Program-made: the position numbers and the translations under genes
The notes under the pieces: generated by a model
The model's input: the letters and a program-made list of their open reading frames with translations, nothing else
Databases searched by the model: none
Told to the model about the DNA's origin: nothing
Shown: positions 1 to 11,105 of the stretch, one piece after another
Layout: each line of letters opens with the position of its first letter
Numbering within the stretch: the first letter of the stretch is position 1
From: Pyrenophora tritici-repentis
Taxonomy: Eukaryota > Ascomycota > Dothideomycetes > Pleosporales > Pleosporaceae
Length of the DNA stretch: 64,000 nucleotides
Reading direction: 5' to 3'
NCBI RefSeq assembly: GCF_003171515.1
Contig: NC_089395.1
Span: forward strand, 1,054,001 to 1,118,000

Positions 1-811
1 AAAAGTAGTTGTCGCCAGGACCGTGCGACAGCACAAACGCCGCTATCAGATGCCCCTTGCGTGACTATCTCATTCAAATGCTGGGACACATGGTTATCCT
101 TGATCAAATAGTGATACTGATGAGCTTGTTTGAGTGAATTGTGACAGATCAAGCGTTGCATCATACGTTTTTCTTGACCCACACCTGTTATCACGAACAG
201 TGACGACACGCTTCAATAACGACAAACACTCACTCCGATCACGTAGCGTCAAAGTTATATTTTTTCTTCATTTTAATTCACGTCCTGGCGAGAGGTGGTT
301 GCATCGTCCAGCGACATATTCACGTCCTCTTTCTTTAATGTCACCGCATTTTGGGCACATCAGCACCGCTATGCGCCTCCAACGATTAAAATATCAACGA
401 GCAGTCTTGGTTTAATAATTAAAGTACATATTGCACATGCGTGGATATACTCATTCATATCTACCCAGGTTCGTCATGAATTCTGCCAACAAGCAGCATA
501 GGTTGTAAATAAACAGCTATTGAAGTAAGGCATAAATTCATGCTTCGATAAGATAAATTGATAAGAAGGCTACCACATAGGAGGATTCTTTGACTCATTG
601 TGTCGCACTACAGCATATGTAAATGTGCGAATCACCACAAAATCTTAGTAGTCAGCTTCTGCATGGTAGACTTTGTCGACCCACAGCCTACACACAGAAG
701 CTCTATATACCTGAGGCACATAATATGTCTTATACCCAGAACATTTATATATTGTGACGGAAGGCATATAGAGAAGAATCTATTCCTCTTCATATTGAAA
801 ATAAGCATATA
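1..811. other. gene-free AT-rich flank
   Basis: No convincing gene is visible here. The open frames are short, lack family motifs and overlap one another on both strands. The sequence is moderately AT-rich and ends at the TA target dinucleotide of the pogo element. It may be older transposon debris, but I could not identify it. Confidence 0.5.
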
Positions 812-813
812 TA

Positions 814-2653
814 ACGTGGTTGGCAAGCGAGTCGGTCACCCCACCAACTTTAATCACCTACTCTATCTCAACACATAATGCCTCCACGCCGCGCTCCTCT
901 TGTGCCTTCAAATGAAGCAGATATTCAGCTTGCTCTCTTATCTATAGATTCTGCCTAAATTCAGAGTACGCGACGCGCTGCTACAGTCTTCGATATCCTA
1001 AAATTAACCCTAATTGACCGGCGCGCTGGAAAGCGCGCGCGACGCGATTGCCAGCCTAACTTAAGGAAGCTTACCTAGAGAGAAGAGGAGGTGATTGTTA
1101 GCTATATACTTTATCTAGATCAGCGCGGGTTTGCGCCTACCTACGTAGCTGCACGCGATATGGCTGATAAGCTGCTAGCTGCGCGCGGCGCTGGCCAGGT
1201 TAGGCAGAAGTGGCCAGCCAACTTTGTCAAGCGGACAGATAGTCTTCGGACGTGTTTCAACCGAGCGTACGATAGGCAGAGAGCTCTCTGTGAGAATCTA
1301 GCCCTTATTAGAAGCTGGTTTGAGCTTATAGAGAAGACAAAGGCTGAGCTTAGTATCTGCGATAAGGATATATACAACTTTGATGAAGCTAGCTTTATAA
1401 TGGGCAAGATTACAACGCAGCTGGTTATAACAGGAGTAGAGAGGAGAGGCAGGCCGAAGACTCTTCAGCTAGGCAATCGCGAGTAGGTAACGCTGATCGC
1501 TGCTATTAGCGCTGCTGGCTAGTCAGTCCCACCGTTCCTTATCTTCGCTGGCTAGTACCACCTATTAGCCTGGTACGAGGAAGCTGAGATCCTACGCGAC
1601 TAGGCAATCGCAGTTAGCGACAATAGCTGGACAAATAATAAGCTTAGAGTTGAGTGGCTAAAGCACTTCAACGCTCACACGCAGGCTCGTACTATAGGCG
1701 CGCGTCGCCTGCTTATTATTAATGGCTATAAGAGCCACTAATCTCTAGCGTTCTAGGAGCTCTGCAAGGAGAACAATATCTATACGCTCTGTATGCCTCC
1801 TCACTTATCTCACCTACTCTAGCCACTTGATGTTGGCTGCTTCTCGCCATTGAAGCGCGCGTACAGCCGTGAGGTGGAGAGCCTTATGCGCAACCACATC
1901 AACTACATCACCAAGCTAGAGTTTCTGCTAGCATTCAAGATAGCATTTAATTAAGCGTTCACGCTAGCTAACATCTGCTCAGCCTTCCGCGGCGCAGGCC
2001 TTGTTCCTCTACAACTAGAGGCTGTTCTATCAAAGCTAGATGTACAGCTGCGTACACCTACTCCTCTAGCAGCAGCTCTGCCAGAGGCTCCTTGGGTAGC
2101 TCAAACGCCGAGCAACGCGCGTAAGCTTGAAGCTTAGTTAAGCCTAATACGTGAGCGCGTGCGCCAGCACAAGAGCTCATCACTAGTATTAATTATTGAG
2201 GCAATTGACTAGCTGAAGAAGGGCGCTGAGGTGATAATGCTCTCTGCTGAGCTAATGCGCGATTAGATCTCTAGTCTTGAGAAGGCTAACAGCGCAGCCT
2301 CAGCGCGTAAGCGGCGCTCTAAAAGGCGTATACAGAAGCACGGAGTACTTATAAAAAGAACTGGAGAGGATATACTAGCTCAAAATGAGGCTGACCAGCA
2401 GATTGCTCATGAAGAGCGTCGAGGAGGAGCGCGATCAGGCCTCAGCCAGCGCGCTCAAAGGCGCTGCACTAGATGCAAAGAGACCGGGCACAACTCGCGC
2501 ACATGCAACACTAATACTATTAATATAGAGTAGTCTACTATATCAATATCTAGCAATAATATTATCGTGTTGTTGAGATATATCGCTTTAAAGTTGCAAA
2601 AGTTGGTGGGGTGACCGACTCGCTTGTCTGACCGACTCGCTTGCCAACCACGT
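814..2653 (+). mobile_element. pogo/Fot1-type Tc1-mariner DNA transposon, dead copy
   Basis: The element is 1,840 bp, close to the usual 1.8-1.9 kb of Fot1/Pot2-type elements. It is bounded by inverted terminal repeats that begin ACGTGGTTGGCAAGCGAGTC and run about 38 bp at the left end. The right end reads the same in reverse complement but carries an extra internal 17-bp duplication: the 14-mer GACCGACTCGCTTG occurs at 2613-2626 and again at 2630-2643. TA dinucleotides flank both ends (812-813 and 2654-2655), the expected Tc1/mariner target duplication. The single coding frame inside is a transposase destroyed by stop codons (separate entry). Confidence 0.9.
878..2533 (+). pseudogene. pogo-type DDE_1 transposase, inactivated by in-frame stops
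   Basis: One frame runs from ATG 878 to TAG 2531 without a net frameshift but with about 13 internal TAG/TAA stops (first at 956 and 1076). The order of domains is still readable. A CENP-B-type helix-turn-helix comes first (around 1090-1200). The DDE catalytic core follows, with its first Asp in FDEASFIMG near 1380 and its last in PLDVG near 1830. A C-terminal CCHC zinc knuckle of pattern CxxCxxxGHxxxxC lies near 2464-2510. Every stop I inspected equals a Gln (CAG/CAA) or Trp (TGG) codon changed by one C-to-T or G-to-A transition. The second catalytic Asp is replaced by Asn in the motif IINGYKSH near 1722. This is the pattern expected from repeat-induced point mutation, though no RIP index was computed. 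Confidence 0.88.
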
Positions 2654-2802
2654 TACCCTTGGTCCTCCCACCACGTCAATCAGCCCAAGATAAATATGTT
2701 AGCAACACCCCGATTTCTGGCGCTACCCCTGAAATCACGGAGTGGCACATTCAGCCTTCTTGTCCTCCATCCCCGAGTATCAATACTCCTCCAAGCTGTC
2801 TT

Positions 2803-4118
2803 TCAAATAGTAGCGTAGTTCACGCCAGTAAAGCGATATAGAACCACGTCCTGATAGCGAACACACATATTTTGCCCGATCCAATTGCGAAATTCCTCAG
2901 TACAGAAGTTGTTCAGGAATTTCCGCAAAAAGATCTGAACATCAAGGGTACCCACTACCCTCAGACATGTATATCCATGGGGCGGTTGAGGAACCCAAGT
3001 TGCAATGTTCATGTTCGCCTTCTGCTTTTGATAGATATAGTTCAGGTATACGGTGTCTAGGAGTGGAAGTTTCTGTAAGCCCTGGGCAATGCAACGCCAC
3101 GATCCGTCTGTCAGTGAGACCTCAAGACATTCAACTTTTTTGAGCGTGGCCCCATGCTCTTTGATGAAGCGCCTAGGTCGCCCTCCACTTATGTACATTT
3201 CCGAAATTTCGAGTTCGGCAAGGCTGGGGTAATGCGTTATGCTGATGGTGTTGTTGAACACATCGTTGAAACCGTTGCAGAATCGTATACGAGGGGCGTT
3301 TTCACACCCGGTTACATTTATTGCAATTAATTCATTGCACTCCCTCATGAATTCGGAAGTCCCCTAGTAACGCCAACTGTAATCTTTGAAGTGATATCAA
3401 AGATTTTTCGACCGCTTCTCTTGCCTCAACAATCGCTTTGTTTCAGTGTCATCATGTCCGTCTCCCAATTTCGGGACACCGATTGCGATCGACCTTAGGT
3501 AGTCCTTGTACCCTGGATGCTCAGTAATGTCGTACTCCAAGGTTTCGTGTTCCTTAGCCAAAATTATTGTCTTCCTTACAAAGACCACGATTCGCCGTGG
3601 GAATTTTGTTTATGAGAAGGCTCCAAGTATAAGTTTGTCGAGCACCTTATCACCTGTGTTCACGTCTGGGAACGAGGGAGAAGGGTTCAGGTTGTGGAAG
3701 CACTCTACTACTCTACTAGGAGATAGAATGTCTCACTAAAATTTGCGTCTTCATTCATGTCTCCTCCCATAACTTCAGCCTCAAACTCGGGTCGGGGGCC
3801 GATATAAGACGGTTTGACTTGAGGTAGACTGAGCTATATCATGCCAATACGGTCGCAAAAATCCGGGATGCTAGCTAAGTGGAGAAGCAAGTAGAGGTTT
3901 GAATGGTTGGCTTCAAGTTTCAACATATCCAACATCATACCATATCTGATTGCAGCATCGTAGGTGGTGTTTACATACAGATACCAGCACGTCAGGCGTA
4001 GTGATTGTAGATCCTGATTTTTGTACCTGACAAATGTGTTCTGATCTTCTTTGACAACTGCGCCAACATATCGACAGATGTTGCCGATGATCTCGGACAG
4101 AAGAGAGAGGATACCCAT
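2803..4118 (-). pseudogene. F-box-type fungal protein, degraded
   Basis: The ATG at 4118 opens a frame starting MGILSLLSEIIGNICRYV, followed by a region with DLQSLRLTC, the layout of an N-terminal F-box in the large Pleosporales F-box-like families. The frame hits TAG at 3834-3836. Protein-like sequence continues in the same frame to about 3725, then in another frame from about 3705 to 2803, broken by TAA near 3611, TGA at 3397 and TAG near 3361. The last piece (3348-2803, 181 codons) is the longest open stretch and looks like the leucine-rich C-terminal half. I read all pieces as one gene broken by at least one frameshift and several stops. A set of introns hiding every break seems unlikely but is not excluded. 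It lies beside the dead pogo element. Confidence 0.6.
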
Positions 4119-4455
4119 TTTGAGATTTTGTGTCGGTTGTCATTGAGGTAGGTTGGTTCGCGTGAAGTTGTATCGATAAGGCAGTCAGACGGGCTATCCG
4201 TGACCGAAGGATTGATAGATAGAGGAAAGTGTCCTAGAGAAGTGGTGTTGATTAAGTTGCTAAGTAGTCGTTGGCCTTAGACAGTGTGGGCATGAGTAGA
4301 ACGTTGATATAGAGAGAAGAAGTATATGCCAAGGCGCTAAAGTGATCGCAGCTCTGCTACCATCACAGGGTCGTGTGACCTATTTATTCGTTTGTAAGAA
4401 GATCAGTGCGCATGCATTCACTAATTAAGAATGAATGATTGTATAGCATGCTCAA
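4119..4455. other. intergenic, nothing recognised
   Basis: This holds the upstream region of the F-box relic and the 3' flank of the GH43 gene. I see no gene, RNA or repeat in it. Confidence 0.5.
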
Positions 4456-6016
4456 CTACTCTTCGGGAGGATAGACCACGATGCGATCAATGTCCGCACC
4501 CTTCACATCCTGCCCATTACTGAGACCGCCAATTGTAATGGTATTGTGGCTCCCCTTTTCTAGATTGAGCAGCAACGGTGTGCTCAAGATGATACCCTTG
4601 TGAGTATCTCTCTGATACAGAGACTCGACTTCCTCCGTTTTATTATTCACAATAACGCTCGAGATGCGGCGCAACTGCCACGTCCCCTTGATCCGATCTG
4701 GCGACCCTCCCGGCTGGTCACCGAAGCCCATGTCATCGGTATTCTGGTAGTAGAATGATACCCACTGGGGCTTGCCCGACCCTTCAATGTTCGAAAATGT
4801 GACTTTGCTGTCGTTGCCATGGATGCCAGTGACAATCACACCATCGCTCGCAAAGGTGGCTTCTTGATGGTATGCGTCACCTATCGTTGTGGCGTCCTTG
4901 TTGTAATAGGTGGTACCGTCGATTGGCGTAACTTCTCCGGTCTTCAAATCGAGATCGTAAACATCGTACCACTTGAGCTCGACCGACTTCTTCTCTTCGT
5001 CAATCTCAAGAGGTAGCCATATGTATCTCGACTCCCAGAGTGATATGGAATCCCATTGGTCGCCCATGTATAAATAGGTTGTCTTTTTTGTGCCATTGAT
5101 ACGCAGATTCAGGCCAGATTGGGAGTTGTAAGTTCGAGTGTTGAGTGGTGCGATGACGAAAGGCTGTGACCATGGACCCGAGAGCGAATCTGCGCGGAAT
5201 GCGACCACGTCTAGGCATTGTAAGTTTCCGGTTCTTTTGAGTTTTACATATTTGATGCTTACTGTTTGGACGATAGCCTGTTTTATGCGACATCAAAGCA
5301 AAGTAACTCTTATCCGTCTGCACAATTGTGGGCGCTTCAAGGTCAAACTTGTTGAATCGAAAGATGACCTCATCAAGGGCTGTGATGTTCTCATTGAAGG
5401 ATGTAATGTAGACATCCCGCCCCTCCTTCCTGTCGCCATTCGAATACAATGAGTATGCTCGACCATCTTTCTGGTCCATGAATAGACCGAAGTCTTGTGA
5501 CCAGTTCCCAAGTGGGGCTGTAGCATCGACAAAGCTGTATGGTCCGGTAATATTATCTGAGACCGCCAGACCTTGGAGAAGTTCTCCGTAGGTTGAGTTA
5601 TCTGCATGCCACCACATCTATGTATGGTCAGCAGAGCCTTGAAATGACTGCATCCAATATCTTACATGGTATCGGCCGGTGCCTTCGCTGTATACGACCT
5701 TGGGTCTCTGAATAATATCTGTTGGAGCAATATGGGGATGGCCCTCGATGGGTTTCAATGCCAATCCGTGTGGCTCCCATGTCGCAAGATCATCAGAGCT
5801 GTAGACGCTGACGCCGCCGCCTTCTACTTGACCCTCAACCTTGTATTCGCCGAACCAAAAGTATTTGCCCGTCGCTTGGTCCACAGTGATACCACCTGCG
5901 TGAGCATTTACGAGTGTACCATCCGTTGCTCTCCATCGCGCTCCTGGAACAATCCATCTGGCGTGGGAAATTGCAGCGGCCAGCAGCAGCTGGCAGGAAA
6001 ACTTACCAAAACCCAT
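4456..6016 (-). CDS. secreted GH43 glycosidase with CBM35, exo-beta-1,3-galactanase type
   Basis: Three exons (6016-5666, 5617-5263, 5210-4456) with introns of 48 and 52 bp give 486 residues. ATG 6016 is chosen because it begins a signal peptide (MGFGKFSCQLLLAAAISHA); the longer open frame upstream has no ATG. The GH43 five-blade domain covers about residues 25-340, and a CBM35-like carbohydrate-binding domain ends in ADIDRIVVYPPE. In the characterised Phanerochaete enzyme Pc1,3Gal43A, as I recall it, Glu208 is the catalytic acid and Gln263 the base. Here E211 (LEAPTI) and Q266 (YNSQ) have exactly that 55-residue spacing. The third active-site Glu of that family (motif ERPKV) is Gln103 here. 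The expected role is removal of galactose from beta-1,3-galactan backbones of plant arabinogalactan proteins outside the cell. A PL3 pectate lyase on the same strand is the neighbour. Confidence 0.85.
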
Positions 6017-6820
6017 GGCAGACCGATGGGAGGGCAATTGTGGTTAAGAGCTTTAGTTCATGGCTATACGACCTCATATAGCCGGTTGCAAATGCATGGA
6101 TGATGACCAGCCAAGAATATCCGGGGTTCAATGACCCGAGCCCCCAGGAACCTAAGCCTTGACTTACATCTTGCGGGGCTCCGCATCTGTTCACGGAAGA
6201 ATGTCTAAAGCTTCCCCAGGTTTTTGGACAGGACTAGTGCTGCGTATGGGTATTGGCGACTCAAATGTCGGAAAAACCAAGACATCGGCCCCTCTGCTAG
6301 CGGTGCGGAGACACGGAGACACGGAACGGCAAGGCTGAATGCGACTGCCACTTGACAGAGCAACTGGCACGAACTCCTGATGATCATCCTTTATCGGAAG
6401 AAATTGGTGGAAGATCGATGCTGACCCCTCATGGGGTAGTTGTAGAAGAGCTTCAGTGAAGCTCGAGATTCCTGGAGTCAAAGAAGCTACTCGCCTACGC
6501 TAACGACAAGTGGCGACCGCAAGGGCCGAACCAACATGTTGAAGTATGTCAATGACGCAACTGCAGCTTAATGCTTACAACCTTCCGCGCTTTTCATCGG
6601 GCTGTGCCTCAAAAGTAGACAGTCCATGATAAAACGGCAAATCATGTGATGCCATTCACAGGTCACGTGCCCAATGCGGACACAGATTAACTGTTTGACA
6701 AGTATGTACAACTCTCAATTAAATATTTACAAAAGAAGAATTCCGTATCCCATGAAAGGTCTCCAGAATGACTGATAGCAAGCTTACACACCTATATCCA
6801 CGACCCAACAGGACCAAAGC
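6017..6820. other. intergenic, GH43 upstream region
   Basis: About 800 bp between the GH43 start and the 3' end of the pectate lyase, both on the minus strand. It must contain the GH43 promoter. The open frames here are short and without motifs. I see no RNA gene or repeat. Confidence 0.5.
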
Positions 6821-7743
6821 TCAGTTGAACGCAGTAGGCGTAGCAACCCTCTTAGTAACAAACGTACTGCAAGGTTCCGCCTCAACAATACCAAAAACAC
6901 TCTTTGCGCAAACAGGAAGCTTAGCAAGCTTTCCCTGGGTACCATTGCAGTTGACATTGGTATCCAGCTTCTCGCTCTTACCGTTGCCCTTGTCAACGCC
7001 CTTGTATTCTCTGCAAACGGCGTGTGTGACTCCGCAAGAGCCACTGACCTTTGCCGTATCGCCGAAGTTAGGGTTGATACCGACAAGGTCGGAGGTCAGG
7101 CCGTATGCCGTGACGTTCTCGACAATGACGTGGCGGGGTGACTTTTTCGAGTTGTTGGTGCAGTCGCCGCAGGAGCGGTAAAGTTTACCCGCGTCGATGA
7201 CGGTGTAGTCGCGGATTGTGACTGTTCCGGGGCCGCTGGTTTGGGGTCAGTTAAAGCTGAATGTAAGGTTGGACAAGGGCTGCTTACTTGTGTTGGACGA
7301 CCTTGTCTACTGCGTTTTGTGCTCCACCACCGACGATGAGGGCGTCACCAGTGCCGAGAATAGAGATGGCATCTTCGCAGACATCGCGGAACCAGACATT
7401 GGTCAAAGTGCAAGAGCCTGTGATGTTAGTGTCACTGTCCAAAAGAACCTAGGGGAGCATATGTACCTAAGCAGTGGACGCCCTCGAGCGAGTCGCTGCC
7501 AATGATGACGTTTGAGATGGCTGCACCATCGTTGAGGATGAACACAGCATTACTGCTGCCTGTGTCTTCATCTGAGTCGCACGGGTGGCCACGGTCGAAC
7601 TCCTTGTTGCCAAAGTCAACCTTGCCAGTGATGACACTAGGCGATGGAAGCGCAATCTTAGAGCCAGAACGAGTGGGAATGTTCAGCGTTTGCGCAGCCG
7701 CCATGCTGGCGACGAGCGAAAGAAGTGCGGCTTTGGAGACCAT
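6821..7743 (-). CDS. secreted pectate lyase, polysaccharide lyase family 3
   Basis: Three exons (7743-7467, 7417-7288, 7235-6821) with introns of 49 and 52 bp encode 273 residues, within the usual 230-280 of fungal PL3 enzymes. The protein begins with a signal peptide ([18 protein letters not shown]). The right-handed beta-helix is visible as repeated strands with the PL3 hallmarks VHCLG, VCEDAI and [15 protein letters not shown] and several conserved cysteines. PL3 enzymes cleave de-esterified polygalacturonate by Ca2+-dependent beta-elimination in the plant cell wall. The gene sits next to a GH43 galactanase-type enzyme, a pair suited to attack on rhamnogalacturonan side chains and pectin backbone. 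Family assignment is strong; individual substrate preference is not readable. Confidence 0.93.
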
Positions 7744-8947
7744 GGTGAAGAGCTGGAGATGTGTTGAATTGAGGGAGTTGTTAGCCTTTCAGATATATGT
7801 GTGGAATCAACGAAGTATAGACTGGGACGAAAGATGATAAGTAACACTCCTCTCTTCTTATAGATACATAACACATCCCCTTTCCTAGACGGATGCATAG
7901 TGGACGAACTAGAATACACGATAAGCCCACCGAGGCAGCCCTGAAATTGCTGAGGCCCACAGGGTGGAGAAGGTCTGCGGAGTAGACTCTGAATTGAGGC
8001 CAAGACGCCATGGTAATTGTGGAGAAATATTTTCCGTTGTTGCTTGTCCTAGAATGATACGTGCGTTGACGCTTGGAGAATGAATGGTGACTAGGACAGC
8101 CATGTCAACTTCTGAGTCGTCGCCGTCTGAATGCACATTGAGTAGCAATGGGATAGGTCAGTCTCCAAACAATTGGCGGAAACAGGAGGGCAACGATCCC
8201 TCCGCATACTAGCAGCCTAGTGTAATTACTTCCTTTCTTTTTTACAACTCTAGGCAGGTGATGGGGCTACGCGTTACCCAGATTGTACATTTTGGTGGAG
8301 ATCTTAGGTCCCAACACCCATCGGTAATGAATTTTCCTAGACTTGTGCAAGGAGTTCTGGGCGTCACCTACATTTGCTTGGCAAGGCTTTTGAACTATAA
8401 CACATCGTTTCTAGTGTGGTTACTTGGGGCGCCATCTTACTGGTGCACACACGAGGTATCTCTTCGCTGAACCGTCTTCGGCTGTCAGTCAGAAAGCGGC
8501 AGTCTGTGGCCGACTGGTATCGCGATATGAGGCGTTACATCTGATCAACAGTTTAATTCGCTTTGCACACACAAAGGCTCTCGTGCATCATGGGATGATT
8601 GTATGTTTAAATTTGAGATTAAGTTGGGCTGGGATAGACGCAGTAGCACCTCGTGACGGTTGGCTGCTCATGCACGATACGGTTGTTTAGTTGGATATCC
8701 TTGCTCAAATCTATCTTTGAAGTGAGATAGTAGACTAGTAGCATCGTAACGGTATGTCCATCTTTCCGTGTATGTGATATGTTTACAGTTGAGAGGTGTC
8801 TCATCCGACTGAGCGGACACTGTCAAGGCGCACAGACCCGCGCTAACAATTTAGGGCCGAGGCAGGCTTGGCGTCTAGAATAATTTCCAGACAGCAATTC
8901 GAAGGCAATCTTCGACACGATTCGGAAACCACCAAAAGTCGCCCGTC
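7744..8947. other. intergenic, divergent promoter region
   Basis: 1.2 kb between the divergently transcribed pectate lyase and UTP11 genes. No open frame carries a recognisable motif and no repeat or RNA gene was seen. It should hold both promoters; no specific site could be assigned. Confidence 0.5.
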
Positions 8948-9778
8948 ATGTCGTCCATGCGCAATGCCGTCCAGCGGCGTAATCACAAAGAGCGTGCGCA
9001 ACCCATTGAACGCGAGAAATGGGGCCTACTCGAGAAGCGCAAAGACTACAAGCTGCGCGCAGCCGACCATCGACAGAAGAAGGCAAAACTCAAGATTCTG
9101 AGCGAGAAGGCTCGCGACCGCAATCCTGATGAGTTCTCGTTCAAGATGATGTCATCTCAGGTGGACAAGCAGGGAAGGAAGATTGTGGATCGAGGCAATA
9201 GGGCGCTGAGTGTGGAGGTGGTCAAGTTGCTGAAGACACAAGATGCGGGGTATATTCGCACAATGTTGCAAATGGCACGCAAGGAGAGGGAGGAGTTGGA
9301 GCAAAAGCTCATCATGGAGGAGCAGGGCGAGGTCCGGGCTGTCAGAGACGGGGAGAGGGTGAAGCCGGGCAAGCACAGGGTTTTTGTGGAGGATGAAGAG
9401 GAGCAAGAGGAGTTTGATCCGGACTCGTGGTTTGGACAAGGCAAAGATATGCCTGCGCGCAACGATTCACCCACATTTGGCGACCTTCAAGACGACCTCT
9501 CGGAAGAGGAAGAACAACTCATCCAGCAGTCCGGCACATTATCCAAAAAGAAGATTGAGGCACAAGAGCAGGCGAGACGGGAAGCAAGAAAGTTCCGCAA
9601 AGACCGAGAACGAGGACAGGAAAGACTAGTGACAAGGTTGCGAGCGATCAAGAAGCGGGAGAGCGAGCTCGCTGCGGCCGAGGAGGAACTGGAGCTGCAG
9701 CGCGCAAAGATGAACAACACAGTAGGAGGTGTCAACAAGAACGGCGTAAAATTCAAGATTCGGGAGCGCAAGCGCTGA
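8948..9778 (+). CDS. UTP11: U3 snoRNP (SSU processome) protein Utp11
   Basis: A single uninterrupted frame of 276 codons. The N-terminus (SSMRNAVQRRNHKERAQP) followed by REKWGLLEKRKDYKLRAADH is diagnostic of Utp11. The remainder is highly charged, with long helical stretches rich in Arg, Lys and Glu and an acidic patch around residues 140-180. The length is close to the 250-270 residues usual for the family. Utp11 acts in the nucleolus as part of the small-subunit processome with U3 snoRNA, for cleavage of pre-rRNA at the early sites. The gene converges on the SDR gene, with only 32 bp between the two stop codons, so their 3' UTRs must overlap. Confidence 0.95.
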   Translation: MSSMRNAVQRRNHKERAQPIEREKWGLLEKRKDYKLRAADHRQKKAKLKILSEKARDRNPDEFSFKMMSSQVDKQGRKIVDRGNRALSVEVVKLLKTQDAGYIRTMLQMARKEREELEQKLIMEEQGEVRAVRDGERVKPGKHRVFVEDEEEQEEFDPDSWFGQGKDMPARNDSPTFGDLQDDLSEEEEQLIQQSGTLSKKKIEAQEQARREARKFRKDRERGQERLVTRLRAIKKRESELAAAEEELELQRAKMNNTVGGVNKNGVKFKIRERKR

Positions 9779-9810
9779 GCCGCGTTCTGGATATTATACA
9801 CGAATAGATA

Positions 9811-10599
9811 CTAAAGCCTTGCTGGCATTCTCATGGCGCCATCCAACCGCAACACGGTCCCGTTCAGCATCTCATTGCCTACACACTCCACCACCAACCT
9901 CGCAAATTCCTCAGGCAACCCCGCCCTCTTGGGGAACTCCATACTGTGTTCGAGACTCTTCCTGACCTTGTCGCTCATCATTCGCGTCATGGCGCTATCG
10001 AACATGCTCGGCGCTATCGTTACGGCGCGTATACCATACTTTGACAGATCGCGGGCGAGTGGAAGAGTGAGAGAGGCAACAGCGCCTTTGGAAGCTGCAT
10101 ATGCGACTTGACCCATCTGACCGTCAAATGCAGCAGAGGAAGCGATCATGATAATGACACCACGGGAGCCATCGGGGCTGGAGGGCGTAGCAGTAGTCAT
10201 ATATGGCAGCGATTGACGGATCAAATCCAACGTGCCCCTCAAGTTGATATTGAGTACAAAATCGATGCTTTCGATACTGAGCGGCTCATTCTTCTTATCA
10301 ATGATCAACCCAGGCATTCCCACACCTGCTCCAGCTATTACACCTCCAATCTCTTTCCCCGTCTCTTTTACCCATGCTACTGTTCCTTGTACTGCTGCGG
10401 CGATGGCTTGTGTGTCCGAGACATCGGTTTCGAAGAACTTTGCGCGAGAACCGAGTTCGGAGACGATCTTGGCACCGTTGTCAGCGTTGAGGTCAAGCAG
10501 TGAAACGTATGAGCCTTGTTCGTGGAGTGCGCGTGCTGTAGCGAGACCGAGGCCTGAGACACCGCCGCTGATGAGGAAAGTTCGATCTGCGATCTTCAT
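9811..10599 (-). CDS. short-chain dehydrogenase, 17beta-HSD10 / 3-hydroxyacyl-CoA dehydrogenase type
   Basis: 262 residues without introns. ATG 10599 (MKIADRTFLISGG) is preferred over the longer open frame because it starts directly at the first beta strand of the Rossmann fold. The NAD-binding motif is GGVSGLG near residue 13, and AGAGV takes the place of NNAG. The catalytic Ser lies in IASSAAFDG and the YxxxK motif in YAASKGA. The arrangement matches type-2 3-hydroxyacyl-CoA dehydrogenases (HSD17B10-like), mitochondrial enzymes of fatty-acid and branched-chain catabolism. No clear mitochondrial presequence is visible, so location is uncertain. Its 5' side faces the CMC1-type gene, sharing a 500-bp divergent promoter region. 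Confidence 0.88.
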   Translation of the reverse strand: MKIADRTFLISGGVSGLGLATARALHEQGSYVSLLDLNADNGAKIVSELGSRAKFFETDVSDTQAIAAAVQGTVAWVKETGKEIGGVIAGAGVGMPGLIIDKKNEPLSIESIDFVLNINLRGTLDLIRQSLPYMTTATPSSPDGSRGVIIMIASSAAFDGQMGQVAYAASKGAVASLTLPLARDLSKYGIRAVTIAPSMFDSAMTRMMSDKVRKSLEHSMEFPKRAGLPEEFARLVVECVGNEMLNGTVLRLDGAMRMPARL

Positions 10600-11105
10600 T
10601 GTAGGTGGGTTTGTGTGTTCGCAACGTGAATCGTGATGGGGTAGGTGGTAGGTGGGAAGCGAAAATGAGCAAATATCTAGATCATGTAGTGGTGAAACAA
10701 CCGTGTAGGTAGTAGGCCGAAAGCTCAAAAGCGACACTGCATGTGAACTCTACCCCAGCTGATGTTTCCATGCCTCGGCCCAGCCAAACGTCGGTGCCTG
10801 TCCCTCCAAGCCCCCGATCTTGCCCGCTCCCAATCCACATCTCCGCTAACACCCCTGCTCCCAAGGATATCAATCTCGACCCAGCACCATAGCGTAGCGT
10901 AGCACCACCGAAAGTCCGCAAGCATCACCAACACGCTCACGCATTGCGCCTCGCCCATAACCCCGTTCTCCGAACAATTCCTGCTCACATATACGGCAAA
11001 CCTCAATCGAACTACGACTAGGGAACAGGAATACAGCTGGCTTTTACGCCCCACCGATACGCCAGACAGGCGCATACACACAGATCTCCTCCCACATAAC
11101 CAAAC
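10600..11105. other. divergent promoter region (SDR / CMC1-type)
   Basis: 506 bp between two divergently transcribed genes. It reads as promoter and 5' UTR sequence with pyrimidine-rich tracts. No gene is seen. Confidence 0.5.

Noticed and set aside
134..501. Overlapping ORFs at the window start
   Set aside because: Short, without motifs; the amino-acid composition looks random.
9811..10737. Longer 308-codon version of the SDR
   Set aside because: The extra 46 residues before MKIADRTF do not look like a targeting peptide and fit 5' UTR sequence better.
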